From contig NZ_JAHRBL010000004.1 in NCBI RefSeq assembly GCF_019693445.1, forward strand, positions 186,001-250,000: 64,000 nucleotides of DNA, given 5' to 3'. This DNA is from Deinococcus aquaedulcis (GTDB taxonomy: Bacteria > Deinococcota > Deinococci > Deinococcales > Deinococcaceae). The notes under the pieces are model-generated. The model did not search any database and had not been told where the DNA came from. It saw nothing but the letters and a program-made list of their open reading frames with translations. This document shows positions 1-8,970 of this stretch, piece after piece. A program made the position numbers and the translations under genes. Numbering within the stretch: position 1 is the first letter of the stretch; the number at the start of each line of letters is the position of its first letter.

Positions 1-137
1 AGGCCAAAGCTGACCAGCTGGCCCCCGGCACCCAGGCCGTAGACCACCTGACCGCTGGGGGCGGCCGGGGTCACTGGTGGATTGCAGGCAGCCAGAACGA
101 GTGAAGACAGCACGGCAAGGGGCGCAGCATATTTCAT
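1..137 (-). CDS. secreted lipoprotein, N-terminal fragment (DUF4394-like)
   Basis: Only the first 45 codons lie in the window; the gene runs off the left edge. It starts at ATG 137 behind a strong AGGAGGG ribosome site. The product begins with a short hydrophobic signal peptide ending in the lipobox LAAC, so it should be processed by signal peptidase II and anchored through Cys22. The mature start is Pro/Thr-rich, followed by VVYGLGAGGQLVSFGL, which resembles the first strand of DUF4394 extracellular beta-propeller-like proteins. The DUF4394 call rests on this short stretch and is inference; lipoprotein export is much safer. Confidence 0.6.
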   Translation of the reverse strand, partial: MKYAAPLAVLSSLVLAACNPPVTPAAPSGQVVYGLGAGGQLVSFG

Positions 138-506
138 AAGGGTCCCTCCTGAGGTGGGGGAGGGCCCAGACCCTTCCTCAGGTGGCCGGGGCACTCCTGA
201 TCAGGGGTAAGCGGTACGGGGAACGGCGGATCAGCCCCGCCGTTCATGCCTTCTTTAGGCTTGTGCTGCTGGGGCAGCTCTTCAGCCGGCGGCCGTCAAA
301 GTCTGGATGTTTGTGAATTGGACTTGGACGGCACTGCAGATGAACAGCAGCCTGCTCTGAAGGGGGCAGGTCCCCCGGCAACCACCCAGGCGGGCCCGGC
401 GCCGCTGTCTGCTGTGGCCCCCGCTCTGGTCGCCCGGGAGGGTTTGAGACTCCACACCCTCAAGCCCTCTGGGTTCTCCACCCTCAGCACTGGAAGGCCG
501 TCCGGC
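138..506. other. gene-free stretch between lipoprotein and hisIE
   Basis: I see no convincing gene here. The open frames on both strands have no ribosome site and no family resemblance. It holds the upstream region of the lipoprotein gene and a hairpin at 438-469 just past the end of hisIE. Confidence 0.5.
438..469 (-). terminator. hairpin downstream of hisIE
   Basis: The arms GAGGGTTTGAG and CTCAAGCCCTC pair over 11 bp with one wobble around a 10-base loop, about 40 bases after the hisIE stop codon. There is no T-tract, so it is a candidate terminator or mRNA 3' end rather than a classical intrinsic terminator. Confidence 0.4.
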
Positions 507-1172
507 TCAGCCCACCTCTTTGGGGCCTTTCAGGCCGGTTTTGCCCTCGCGGGCCTGCAGCACGGCGGCCACATCCGCTGGGCCCACGCCCACCTCGGCC
601 AGGGCGAACAGCAGGTGAAACAGCAGGTCGGCGGCTTCGGTGGCCAGTTCGGTGCGGTCCCCGTTCTTGGCGGCCAGCAACACCTCGCCCGCTTCCTCGC
701 TGATCTTTTTCAGCACCCGGTCCAGGCCGCCTGCGTGCAGCCGGGCCACGTAACTATTCTCGGGCAGGGTGGCCAGCCGCTCGGCAATGGTGGCGTACAC
801 CCGCTCCAGGGTGCCGTCCAGGCCGCTGCCGGGGTCGTCGCCTGCCAGCAGCGGCTGGTGGTAACAGCTGTAGGCCCCGGTGTGGCAGGCCGGGCCGGTC
901 TGCTCCACGCGGTACAGCAGGCTGTCGCCGTCGCAATCGGCCTGCACGCTCACGATGCGCTGGGTGTGGCCGCTGGTCTGGCCCTTGATCCACTGGGCCT
1001 GACGACTGCGCGAGTAGTAGGTGGCTTCGCGGGTGTCCAGGGTACGCTGCACCGCCGCGCGGTCGGCCCACGCCTGCATCAGCACCGCGCCGGTGCGGGC
1101 GTCCTGGGTCACCACCGGAAGCAGGCCGGTCTGGGGGTCAAAGGTCAGGGTGCTGGGCAGGTCAGTGGTCAT
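507..1172 (-). CDS. hisIE: bifunctional phosphoribosyl-AMP cyclohydrolase / phosphoribosyl-ATP pyrophosphatase
   Basis: This enzyme catalyses steps 2 and 3 of histidine biosynthesis in the cytoplasm. PR-ATP is hydrolysed to PR-AMP by the HisE part, and the PR-AMP ring is then opened by the HisI part. The 221-residue product has the cyclohydrolase domain first (about 1-115), with the metal-site motif DCDGD at 79-83 and the conserved Cys96 and Cys103. The pyrophosphatase domain follows (about 120-221), with the ISEEAGEV helix at 157-164. I chose ATG 1172 because GGAGGG lies just upstream; the frame stays open further upstream but without family similarity. It follows hisF by about 60 bases on the same strand, so the two are probably co-transcribed. 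Confidence 0.96.
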   Translation of the reverse strand: MTTDLPSTLTFDPQTGLLPVVTQDARTGAVLMQAWADRAAVQRTLDTREATYYSRSRQAQWIKGQTSGHTQRIVSVQADCDGDSLLYRVEQTGPACHTGAYSCYHQPLLAGDDPGSGLDGTLERVYATIAERLATLPENSYVARLHAGGLDRVLKKISEEAGEVLLAAKNGDRTELATEAADLLFHLLFALAEVGVGPADVAAVLQAREGKTGLKGPKEVG

Positions 1173-1200
1173 GGGGGCCCTCCGGGCAGGGGGTGGTGAG

Positions 1201-1254
1201 GGGGCAGTGGGCAGTGGAACAACGCGCCGGCCCACTTACCACTGCCCACGCCCC
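1201..1254. repeat. 7-bp-phased intergenic hairpin overlapping the hisF 3' end
   Basis: The arms GGGGCAGTGGGCAGTGG and CCACTGCCCACGCCCC pair with one bulge. Each arm is made of heptads such as GGGCAGT. The right arm starts inside the last codons of hisF, so the tail of HisF is encoded by the element. It belongs to the phased hairpins also seen at 18071, 19829, 42991 and 60260. Confidence 0.6.
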
Positions 1255-2036
1255 GTTCCCCATTCCGGCCGCACGGCCAGGCCCTCACCTTTCAGGTACG
1301 CCTTCACCTGCGGCACGGTCAGTTCGCCAAAGTGAAACACGCTGGCGGCCAGGGCGGCGTCGGCGTGGCCGCCCTGGTCCCCGCCGCGCAGCACGTCGCG
1401 GAAGTCTTCCAGTTTCCCGGCTCCCCCGGAGGCGATCACCGGCAGGTCCACCGCGCGGGCCACCGCCCGCGTGGCCTCCAGATCAAAGCCGGCGCGGGTG
1501 CCGTCGGCATCCATCACGTTCAGGCAGATTTCGCCCGCGCCCAGCGCCTGCCCGCGCACCGCCCACTCGATCAGGTCCAGGCCCGTGTCCACCCGGCCGC
1601 CCGCGCGGAACACGTTCCAGCCACCCTCCGGGCGGCGCTTGGCGTCAATACTTAGCATCACGCACTGCGCGCCGTGGTGGTCGCTGGCCTCGCGGATCAG
1701 CTCGGGGCGGCTCAGGGCCCCGCTGTTCACGCTGATCTTGTCGGCGCCCGCCAGCAGCAGTTGCCGGAAATCCGGCAGCCCATTGACCCCGCCGCCCACC
1801 GTCAGGGGCATCATCACTTGCTCGGCCACCCGGGCGGCCACGTCCAGCATCAGGCTGCGGCCCTCGTGGGTGGCAGTGATGTCGTAGAACACCAGTTCAT
1901 CGGCCTGCTGCGCCTCGTAGGCCTGGGCCAGCACCAGGGGGTCGCCGGCGTCGCGGTGGTTTTCAAAAAAGCGAACGTTCTTCACCACCCGCCCGTTTTG
2001 CACGTCCAGGCAGGGAATGATGCGCTTGGTCAACAT
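1236..2036 (-). CDS. hisF: imidazole glycerol phosphate synthase cyclase subunit
   Basis: HisF is the (beta/alpha)8 cyclase half of the HisH-HisF complex. It converts PRFAR plus ammonia into imidazole glycerol phosphate and AICAR. The 266-residue product has the classic start [12 protein letters not shown] with catalytic Asp11, the phosphate motif VGGGV near 80-84, and the second catalytic acid Asp131 in LSIDAK. I chose ATG 2036 because of the conserved start and because TAGACT sits 7 bases upstream, implying a leaderless mRNA. The last residues (about GTGRGQW) are not typical of the family and lie in an inverted-repeat element. A short GDQGG insertion precedes the normal HADAALAAS motif. hisH is not in this window. 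Confidence 0.97.
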   Translation of the reverse strand: MLTKRIIPCLDVQNGRVVKNVRFFENHRDAGDPLVLAQAYEAQQADELVFYDITATHEGRSLMLDVAARVAEQVMMPLTVGGGVNGLPDFRQLLLAGADKISVNSGALSRPELIREASDHHGAQCVMLSIDAKRRPEGGWNVFRAGGRVDTGLDLIEWAVRGQALGAGEICLNVMDADGTRAGFDLEATRAVARAVDLPVIASGGAGKLEDFRDVLRGGDQGGHADAALAASVFHFGELTVPQVKAYLKGEGLAVRPEWGTGRGQW

Positions 2037-2043
2037 GCGCGCC

Positions 2044-2049
2044 AGTCTA
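2044..2049 (-). promoter_or_regulatory. leaderless -10 of hisF
   Basis: TAGACT on the minus strand, 7 bases before the hisF ATG, with no ribosome site between them. Confidence 0.6.
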
Positions 2050-2346
2050 CGCGGCCCCGCCCATGCGGGCAGCGGGGCTGTCAAGAGGGGGAAGGGGGTG
2101 CCAGGGTGCAGCTCAGGCAGATAAGCGGATCTTTAAGGTCCGCTCACGGGATTTTGTTAAACTGGGGGTCACTGGTGGCACCCCGCCACCGGCCGCCCTC
2201 TGTCCTCACCGGGGTTTTTTGCTCCTCTGTTTCCCTCTGCTCTCAGCATCTTCTTTCCTCTGTCTTTTTCTCCCTGCGGTGGGTCCCCGGTCCCGATTGT
2301 CCTGTGGCCTGTTCTGGATTCGGTCTCACCTGCACCTGGGGGCACT
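2050..2346. other. intergenic region between hisF and the response regulator
   Basis: No gene is visible. It contains a small perfect hairpin (GGTGGC, five-base loop, GCCACC) at 2174-2190 and a T6 tract around 2215. It should hold the promoter of the response-regulator gene, but I cannot place it with confidence. Confidence 0.4.
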
Positions 2347-2772
2347 GTGAACACCCGCCGTATCCTGCTTGTTGACGACAACCACAACGACCTTGAACTG
2401 GCCCTGACCGCGCTGGACGACGCTCCTGGTCGCCCAGAGGTGCAAGTGGCCTCCAGCGGCCCCGCTGCCTTGCAACTGCTGCGCGAGGCCCGCGCGGCCG
2501 GCTGCCTGCCGGACCTGGTGCTGCTGGACCTGAAGATGCCCCAGATGGACGGTTTGGCCGTGCTGGACGCCATCCGCGCCGAGCCGGGGTTGCAGGGGCT
2601 GCCCGTGGTCATGCTGACCACCAGCGGCGAGGGCCGCGATATCCGCGACTGCTACGCGCACGGCGCCAGCGGCTACGTGGTCAAGCCACTGGACTTTGCC
2701 CAGTTCCGCGAGGCGCTGCGCACCATTCAGGCCTTCTGGACCTCGCTGAACCGCGTGCCACGCACGCACTAG
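2347..2772 (+). CDS. single-domain response regulator (Rcp1-like)
   Basis: A stand-alone receiver domain of 141 residues with no output domain. Conserved positions are the acidic pair Asp10-Asp11, phosphoacceptor Asp61 in [13 protein letters not shown], Thr91 and Lys113 in VVKPLD. Proteins of this shape (CheY/Rcp1 type) relay phosphate or act by protein contact, and Rcp1-type ones commonly partner with phytochrome-like kinases. The start is GTG 2347 behind a G-rich stretch. No kinase is adjacent. The nearest is the hybrid kinase at 10425, whose C-terminal module is of the SHDLQEP type often paired with such regulators; that pairing is inference. Confidence 0.9.
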   Translation: MNTRRILLVDDNHNDLELALTALDDAPGRPEVQVASSGPAALQLLREARAAGCLPDLVLLDLKMPQMDGLAVLDAIRAEPGLQGLPVVMLTTSGEGRDIRDCYAHGASGYVVKPLDFAQFREALRTIQAFWTSLNRVPRTH

Positions 2773-2822
2773 CCCACTGACGGAAATCTTCAGACTTCGC
2801 GCTCCTGGGCCCCGGGGGCGCT

Positions 2823-2828
2823 TACCCT
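2823..2828 (+). promoter_or_regulatory. leaderless -10 of the DUF72 gene
   Basis: TACCCT, 6 bases before ATG 2835, with no ribosome site between them. Confidence 0.55.
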
Positions 2829-2834
2829 GGCCGT

Positions 2835-3674
2835 ATGCGTGTGTATATCGGCTGTGGGGGCTTTAGTAACGAAGATTGGGCCGCGCCGGGCCTGCTGTAC
2901 GAGGGCGTGCGCAAGGACGACTATCTCGCCACCTACGCCGCGCACTTTGACGCTGTAGAGCTGAACAGTTCCTTTTACGGCATTCCGGGTCTGAAGGCCT
3001 TTGAGGGCATGGTGCGCAAAAGCGGCGCCCAGACCCGATTTGCGGTGAAGCTGAACAAGGTGTTTACCCACGACCGCGCCCCCACCGACGCCGACTTTGA
3101 CCGCATGCTGCAAAGCCCCCAGCCGCTGCGCGAGGCGGGCGTGATGGGCCCGTATCTGGCGCAGTTTCCCTATTCGTTTCACCGCACGGCCGAGAACCGC
3201 AAGTACCTGCAGGCCCTGGCCGAGCGCTTTACTGGCCACGAACTGGCCGTGGAACTGCGCGGCGCCGACTGGGACCGCCCCGAGGTGCGCGAGGGCATGG
3301 CCGAACGCGGCCTGATCTGGGTCAGCCCCGATTACCCGCCGGTAGGCGGCCTGCCCGAACCGCAGCTGCATGCCACGGGCGATGTGGGTTACCTGCGCCT
3401 GCACGGGCGCAACGCGGGCAGCTGGTGGGAAGGCCAGAGCGCCGCCGAGCGCCACGACTACCGCTACAGCCGCGCCGAGATGGACGAGTGGGCGCAGAAG
3501 ATTGCCCTGGTGGCCGAGGACCTTTCCGAGCTGTACATCTTCTTCGAGAACACCACCAAGGGGCACGCCCTGAAAAACATCCCCATGCTGCGCGAGGCCC
3601 TGAACGCCCACGGCGTGCCGGTGGCTACGCCGGACCCGGCCGAGCGCTCGGCGGATCAGGGCCGTCTGCTGTAA
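2835..3674 (+). CDS. DUF72 domain protein (YecE-like)
   Basis: This 279-residue protein belongs to the DUF72 family of TIM-barrel proteins of unproven function. Family features are the N-terminal IGCGGFSNEDW, the VELNSSFYG strand, the FAVKLNKVFTH segment, and near the C-terminus LYIFFENTTKGHALKN, which carries the family's Asn-rich motif. It probably binds a metal or nucleic acid, but no reaction is established. The start at 2835 fits the family and gives a leaderless mRNA. It stands alone, with a hairpin shortly after its stop codon. Confidence 0.88.
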   Translation: MRVYIGCGGFSNEDWAAPGLLYEGVRKDDYLATYAAHFDAVELNSSFYGIPGLKAFEGMVRKSGAQTRFAVKLNKVFTHDRAPTDADFDRMLQSPQPLREAGVMGPYLAQFPYSFHRTAENRKYLQALAERFTGHELAVELRGADWDRPEVREGMAERGLIWVSPDYPPVGGLPEPQLHATGDVGYLRLHGRNAGSWWEGQSAAERHDYRYSRAEMDEWAQKIALVAEDLSELYIFFENTTKGHALKNIPMLREALNAHGVPVATPDPAERSADQGRLL

Positions 3675-3983
3675 AGCAGGAGCCCGCAACGCTGCGCGTC
3701 CAATCTCGCTGAAGGCTCAGCGGAGAGGTGGGGACTTCTCCACCAGTGGCCCCAGCTGCTTGGCCCGTCCTCAGACAGAGGCGCTGGGCTTCTCCAGCTC
3801 TGGGCTTGTCAGGCCAGTGCGGCCCCCAGGCTGTGCTAGCCGCTTGCCCATGCCGCTCACCTCCCCATTCCCCACACCCGTAATGCCCCCGTAACGCTCC
3901 GGCGCGAGGCTCGCCGCATGGAGGTCTTTCATGCGGATTCTTGAACGGACACAGGTCACGCAACCGGGCCGGGAGGAACGGTC
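3675..3983. other. intergenic region before the ba3 oxidase operon
   Basis: No gene is seen. A short hairpin at 3727-3744 (GGTGGGGA / TCTCCACC) may end the DUF72 transcript. The right half should hold the oxidase promoter; TAACGCT near 3892 is a possible -10, but I cannot assign it firmly. Confidence 0.4.
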
Positions 3984-4136
3984 ATGAGCCGCCCGCCCCA
4001 CGAGCCTCACCCCCACGAGGCCCCCCCGGAGCGCACCTCGCCGCCCCGGGGCACGCTGATGGTGATTGCCGTGCTGCTGCTCAGCATTTCCACCCTGTGG
4101 CTGCTGGTGCTGGGCATTTTCCAGGGCCGGGCCTGA
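3984..4136 (+). CDS. cbaD: ba3-type cytochrome c oxidase subunit IIa (single-helix)
   Basis: This short gene encodes 50 residues. A hydrophilic Pro/His-rich stretch of about 22 residues is followed by one membrane helix (about 24-46: LMVIAVLLLSISTLWLLVLG) and FQGRA. Size, single helix and position directly upstream of subunit II match subunit IIa of the Thermus ba3 oxidase, which fills the place of a subunit II helix in other oxidases. ATG 3984 follows a good GGGAGGA site, and the stop codon is one base from the next start. The identification rests on architecture and synteny because the protein is too short for strong motifs. Confidence 0.8.
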   Translation: MSRPPHEPHPHEAPPERTSPPRGTLMVIAVLLLSISTLWLLVLGIFQGRA

Positions 4137-4137
4137 G

Positions 4138-4716
4138 ATGCGCCGCACCTCGTCCGTGCCGCGCCTGGACCACCACGCCCTGGAACGCTACGAGCGGATC
4201 TGGCTGGGGCTGGCGGTGGTCATGAGCGTGCTGCTGTTCGTGGGCGTGCTCGCCAGCCTGATCAGCGGCACCTACCCGCGCCTCAGTGGTCAGGGCGGCG
4301 GCCACAGCATGGCGGTGACCAAGGGCCGCATTGACCCCGCCAATCTCGCCGCCACGCCGTTTGCCAAACCCGGGCTGGTGGTGGACGCCGCTGGGCAGCC
4401 GGTGGTGAACGACCAGGGCACGCTGGACGCCTACATCGTGGCCGGGAACTTTACCTTTCAGCCCGCCGTCCTGCGGCTGCCCGCCGGGCGCCCCGTGACC
4501 CTGCATGTGACCGCCACCGATGTCGCCCACGGCTTTCAGATCACCGGCACGAACGTGAACGTGGAACTGCTGCCCGGCCACGTCGCCACCCTGACCGTCA
4601 CGTTCCGTCACCCCGGCGAGCAGCACGTCATCTGCAACGAGTACTGCGGCCTGGGCCACCACAACATGATCACCCGCTTTCTGGTGGAGCCGCCTGCCCC
4701 GGCGGCCAAGGAGTAA
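4138..4716 (+). CDS. cbaB: cytochrome c oxidase subunit II (ba3-type)
   Basis: This subunit receives electrons from cytochrome c and passes them to subunit I. The 192-residue protein has one N-terminal membrane helix (about 22-45) and an extracytoplasmic cupredoxin domain. All CuA ligands are visible: His131, Cys166 and Cys170 in CNEYC, His174 and Met177. The second membrane helix of canonical subunit II is absent, as in ba3 oxidases, where subunit IIa supplies it. ATG 4138 is one base after the subunit IIa stop codon, indicating translational coupling. Confidence 0.95.
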   Translation: MRRTSSVPRLDHHALERYERIWLGLAVVMSVLLFVGVLASLISGTYPRLSGQGGGHSMAVTKGRIDPANLAATPFAKPGLVVDAAGQPVVNDQGTLDAYIVAGNFTFQPAVLRLPAGRPVTLHVTATDVAHGFQITGTNVNVELLPGHVATLTVTFRHPGEQHVICNEYCGLGHHNMITRFLVEPPAPAAKE

Positions 4717-4721
4717 CCCCT

Positions 4722-6449
<1,728 letters not shown>

Positions 6450-6451
6450 GC

Positions 6452-6868
6452 GTGAGCGGCGAGTTCTACAGCGGCAAGCAGGTGGCGGGTTTCGTGACCT
6501 TTCTGGTGCTGGGCACCGTGCTGGGCCTGGGCGCCTACCAGGCCGGGGGGCGGCTGGCCGGCACCGGGGGCGGGGCCGAGGTCAGCGCGGCGGCTGCGCC
6601 CAGCACCCCGAACGGTCAGGCCCTGTACGCAGGCAACTGTGCGGGCTGCCACGGCGCGAAGGCCGAGGGCGGCCTGGGGCCGGGACTGGTTCACACCGCC
6701 GCCTGGGCGAGCGCCGAATTCGCCCACGCCGTGCTGGACGGCCAGTCGCCCCAGGGGCGGGAACTGGGCACCGTCATGCCCCGCTTCCGGCAGACCGGCC
6801 TGGACGGCGCCCCTGCCACCGACGCCCAGATCGCCGCTATTCAGGCGTACGTGCAGACACTGAAGTAG
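6452..6868 (+). CDS. membrane-anchored mono-heme cytochrome c
   Basis: This 138-residue protein has an N-terminal membrane anchor (about 11-28) and a soluble class I cytochrome c domain. The heme-binding CAGCH is at 63-67 and the axial Met109 lies in TVMPRF. It starts with GTG 6452, two bases after subunit I stops, and ends the oxidase operon, so it is the likely electron donor to the CuA site. An alternative in-frame GTG at 6443 would overlap subunit I. A strong hairpin follows its stop codon. Confidence 0.92.
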   Translation: MSGEFYSGKQVAGFVTFLVLGTVLGLGAYQAGGRLAGTGGGAEVSAAAAPSTPNGQALYAGNCAGCHGAKAEGGLGPGLVHTAAWASAEFAHAVLDGQSPQGRELGTVMPRFRQTGLDGAPATDAQIAAIQAYVQTLK

Positions 6869-6881
6869 CGCGGCGGCACTC

Positions 6882-6920
6882 GCGGCGCCGCCTCGCCCGG
6901 CTGTGGGCAGGCGGCGCCGC
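6882..6920 (+). terminator. GC-rich hairpin ending the oxidase operon
   Basis: Perfect 12-bp arms GCGGCGCCGCCT and AGGCGGCGCCGC surround a 15-base loop, directly after the cytochrome c stop codon. There is no T-tract. Confidence 0.6.
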
Positions 6921-6976
6921 TGGCGTGCAGGCACGCGGCCCGCTCCGCCAAATGGCCCAGGCATAGAGGGCCGGGA

Positions 6977-7005
6977 TTGACACCCTGGCCCGCCCCCTCT
7001 AAGCT
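6977..7005 (+). promoter_or_regulatory. consensus promoter of the tRNA-His/tRNA-Leu unit
   Basis: TTGACA at 6977-6982, a 17-base spacer, and TAAGCT at 7000-7005. This is one of the best -35/-10 pairs in the window, and tRNA-His begins about 28 bases later. Confidence 0.8.
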
Positions 7006-7033
7006 GTGTGGGCCTGCAAGACGTGGGCGCGTG

Positions 7034-7110
7034 GTGGGTTTAGCTCAGCCGGTTAGAGCGCCGCTCTGTGGAAGCGGAGGTCGTGGGTTCAAATCCCATA
7101 ATCCACCCCA
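7034..7110 (+). tRNA. tRNA-His (GTG)
   Basis: A full cloverleaf with acceptor GTGGGTT/AATCCAC, anticodon loop CTGTGGA reading GTG, and T-arm GTGGG-TTCAAAT-CCCAT. G7033 could serve as the extra G-1 of tRNA-His, facing C73. The CCA end is encoded. Confidence 0.97.
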
Positions 7111-7172
7111 GACACCCGGCCCCAGGCGCATGCCCGGGGCCGAGTCTTTTCAGCAGGCAGTCAACACAACGT

Positions 7173-7258
<86 letters not shown>

Positions 7259-7263
7259 CAGCG

Positions 7264-7302
7264 CGAACAAGCACCGGGTGGCCTGGTGCTTGTTCGCTGT
7301 TT
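7264..7302 (+). terminator. terminator of the tRNA unit
   Basis: Perfect 12-bp arms CGAACAAGCACC and GGTGCTTGTTCG with a 9-base loop, then CTGTTT. Confidence 0.8.
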
Positions 7303-7385
7303 GGGCGGGTTGGGGGCAGGGGCGCTTCCCGGCACCCGGCCGGCCGCTCGCCTCAAGTGTCCCGCCAAGTGTCCTGCCGTGTCCG

Positions 7386-7391
7386 TACGGT
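7386..7391 (+). promoter_or_regulatory. leaderless -10 of the secreted-protein gene
   Basis: TACGGT, 6 bases before ATG 7398, with no ribosome site. Confidence 0.5.
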
Positions 7392-7397
7392 GGACCC

Positions 7398-8543
7398 ATG
7401 ACCACCACCTCACTGCTCCAGCCCACACGCCGTTCACCGCGCCGCGCCGCCGTGGCCCGTCTGCTGGCGGGCGCCGCACTGGGAGCAGCGGTCGCCATGG
7501 GTCCAGCGGCCTCGGCCCAGAGCGGGGCCAGCTGGCCGCCAGTCACCGCCGAGGGCCAGACCTGGATCTTCTCGGCGGCCGGGGAGACCTGGACCGCAAC
7601 CGCCGGCAAGCTCGACAGCGACGGTGACCGCGAACTGCAGGTGGGCACGCCGCGCGGCACTCAGAAAGGCTGGCTGGTGCTGTCAACCGACAAGACGCTC
7701 TGGTCCTTGCTGACGCTTCAGCCCGGCGGTGGCTACTGGGCGTGTCGTCTGGAACGGGGTGCGGGGCCCGTGTACAGCGGCAAACTGTCGTTCTTCGCCA
7801 AGACCGATGGCCCTGGCGAGGCGCGCGGCACCTGCACCGGGCAGCTGCAGGGCCGGGCGGCCCCCCCCAACACCAGCGCGCCAAGCTGGCCCTACCGGCT
7901 GGCAGCGGGGCAGACCTGGAGTGTCAAGATGCCCAGCGGCACAGTGACGGCGACCCTGGAGGGCCAGCCGGGAAACCTCTCGGGCATCATCTCGCGCACG
8001 CCGCCTGCCGTGCTGGGCGCAGTGGCCGACACCACGAATTTGACCTTCATGGTGGTGTCGCAAACGGCCGAGCAGCTGTGCGTCATTGAGCGCGCAGGGG
8101 CCAGCGGGGCCGTGCTCACTGGCACCGCCTACGACATGAAAAGCGAGCGTTCGCTGGGCCAGTGCAGCGCGGCGCAGGGGCCGGCCTCCGCGCTGGCCAG
8201 CCGCGTGGTGGCTGTCCGGCCCTCGTGGCCCCTGGCGCCCCGGGACGGCGACACCTGGACAGTCACCACCCCGCTGGGCAGCTGGAAGGGCAGCCTGAAG
8301 GCCGAGGGCGACCTGTGGCAAGGGCGCGTCTCTGGAGCCATTCCCGGCGAGATGCTGCTCAAGATCACCCCCACGAGCGCCGTGCTGGCCATCTTTGCCG
8401 ATGACGGCCGGATTTTTGGATGCCGCATTGACCAGCTGGGCACCATTGCCCCGGACAAGATGAGCGGCGACGCCCTGTACGGGAAGAATGCGGACGCAGA
8501 CATTGAGGAGGCGGGCGCCTGCAGCGCCGTGCAGGAGCGCTGA
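7398..8543 (+). CDS. secreted protein of unknown function
   Basis: I do not recognise the family. The 381-residue product starts with an Arg-rich n-region, a hydrophobic core (LLAGAALGAAVAMGPAA) and a signal peptidase site around SAQS. The mature part has three similar segments, each beginning with a W(P/R)L or WPP stretch and GQTW or GDTW (for example GQTWIFSAAG, GQTWSVKMPSG, GDTWTVTTPLG). It therefore looks like a threefold repeat of a small beta-rich unit of about 110 residues. Several Cys residues could form disulfides. ATG 7398 is chosen for the signal peptide and the leaderless promoter. It stands alone between two terminators. Confidence 0.85.
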   Translation: MTTTSLLQPTRRSPRRAAVARLLAGAALGAAVAMGPAASAQSGASWPPVTAEGQTWIFSAAGETWTATAGKLDSDGDRELQVGTPRGTQKGWLVLSTDKTLWSLLTLQPGGGYWACRLERGAGPVYSGKLSFFAKTDGPGEARGTCTGQLQGRAAPPNTSAPSWPYRLAAGQTWSVKMPSGTVTATLEGQPGNLSGIISRTPPAVLGAVADTTNLTFMVVSQTAEQLCVIERAGASGAVLTGTAYDMKSERSLGQCSAAQGPASALASRVVAVRPSWPLAPRDGDTWTVTTPLGSWKGSLKAEGDLWQGRVSGAIPGEMLLKITPTSAVLAIFADDGRIFGCRIDQLGTIAPDKMSGDALYGKNADADIEEAGACSAVQER

Positions 8544-8569
8544 AGGCAGGGCTGCCCCTCAGCGGTGAA

Positions 8570-8597
8570 CCCCCTGGTGGTATGCCAGGGGGATTTG
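8570..8597 (+). terminator. terminator after the secreted protein
   Basis: Arms CCCCCTGG and CCAGGGGG with a 7-base loop, followed by ATTTG. Confidence 0.65.
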
Positions 8598-8632
8598 CGC
8601 GCGCCCCTCGCGGCTCGCCCTGCGCCGGATGT

Positions 8633-8730
8633 CTGACAGTGGCTGCCAGTGCTACCCCGGGATCAAAGACCAGCCCCTCAAGGCCACGCCAACCGCCCTC
8701 TGTCGCAGACACTCACTTCGCTCGCCCCAG
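8633..8730. repeat. dispersed ~98-bp intergenic repeat, copy 1
   Basis: This resembles 21220-21316 in the same orientation. The shared blocks are a CAG(T/C)GGCTGCCAGT start, an AAG/CCAGCCC middle and an ACTCACTTCG(C/T)TCGCCCCAG end. It looks like one of the small noncoding repeats typical of Deinococcus genomes. No coding potential is seen. Confidence 0.6.
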
Positions 8731-8806
8731 GCCCGTTGCGGGGCGTCACCTCCAAGGCCCTGGGTTCCGCTGTGAGGGCGCGCGCCCAGACCCTGGGCAA
8801 ATGCAC

Positions 8807-8815
8807 TATGATGCT
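8807..8815 (+). promoter_or_regulatory. candidate -10 upstream of tig
   Basis: TATGATGCT offers two overlapping -10 choices. Transcription from here gives trigger factor a leader of roughly 150 bases. The flanking bases GGGCAAATGC and CTCGGC match the gatB promoter at 41524-41543. Confidence 0.45.
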
Positions 8816-8970
8816 CGGCGGCATGTCGCGTGCCCACCCTCAGCGGAGGCGTGCCGCGACACGGCAGAATCAAGATCGGGCGCCTGCGCGTTCGGCGGTT
8901 CGCCCAGCACAGCCCCCTCAGGCGGGGCGCGCCGCGAAGCCGCCGGACCCAGGCGCAGACGGGAGACCCA

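Noticed and set aside
246..1199. Long plus-strand open frame opposite hisIE
   Set aside because: It runs antisense through hisIE and has repetitive Gly/Ala/Val/His composition typical of GC-rich shadow frames.
8830..8970. 47-residue N-terminal extension of trigger factor
   Set aside because: Trigger factor homologues start at MAELISREGN-like sequence, and a ribosome site precedes ATG 8971.
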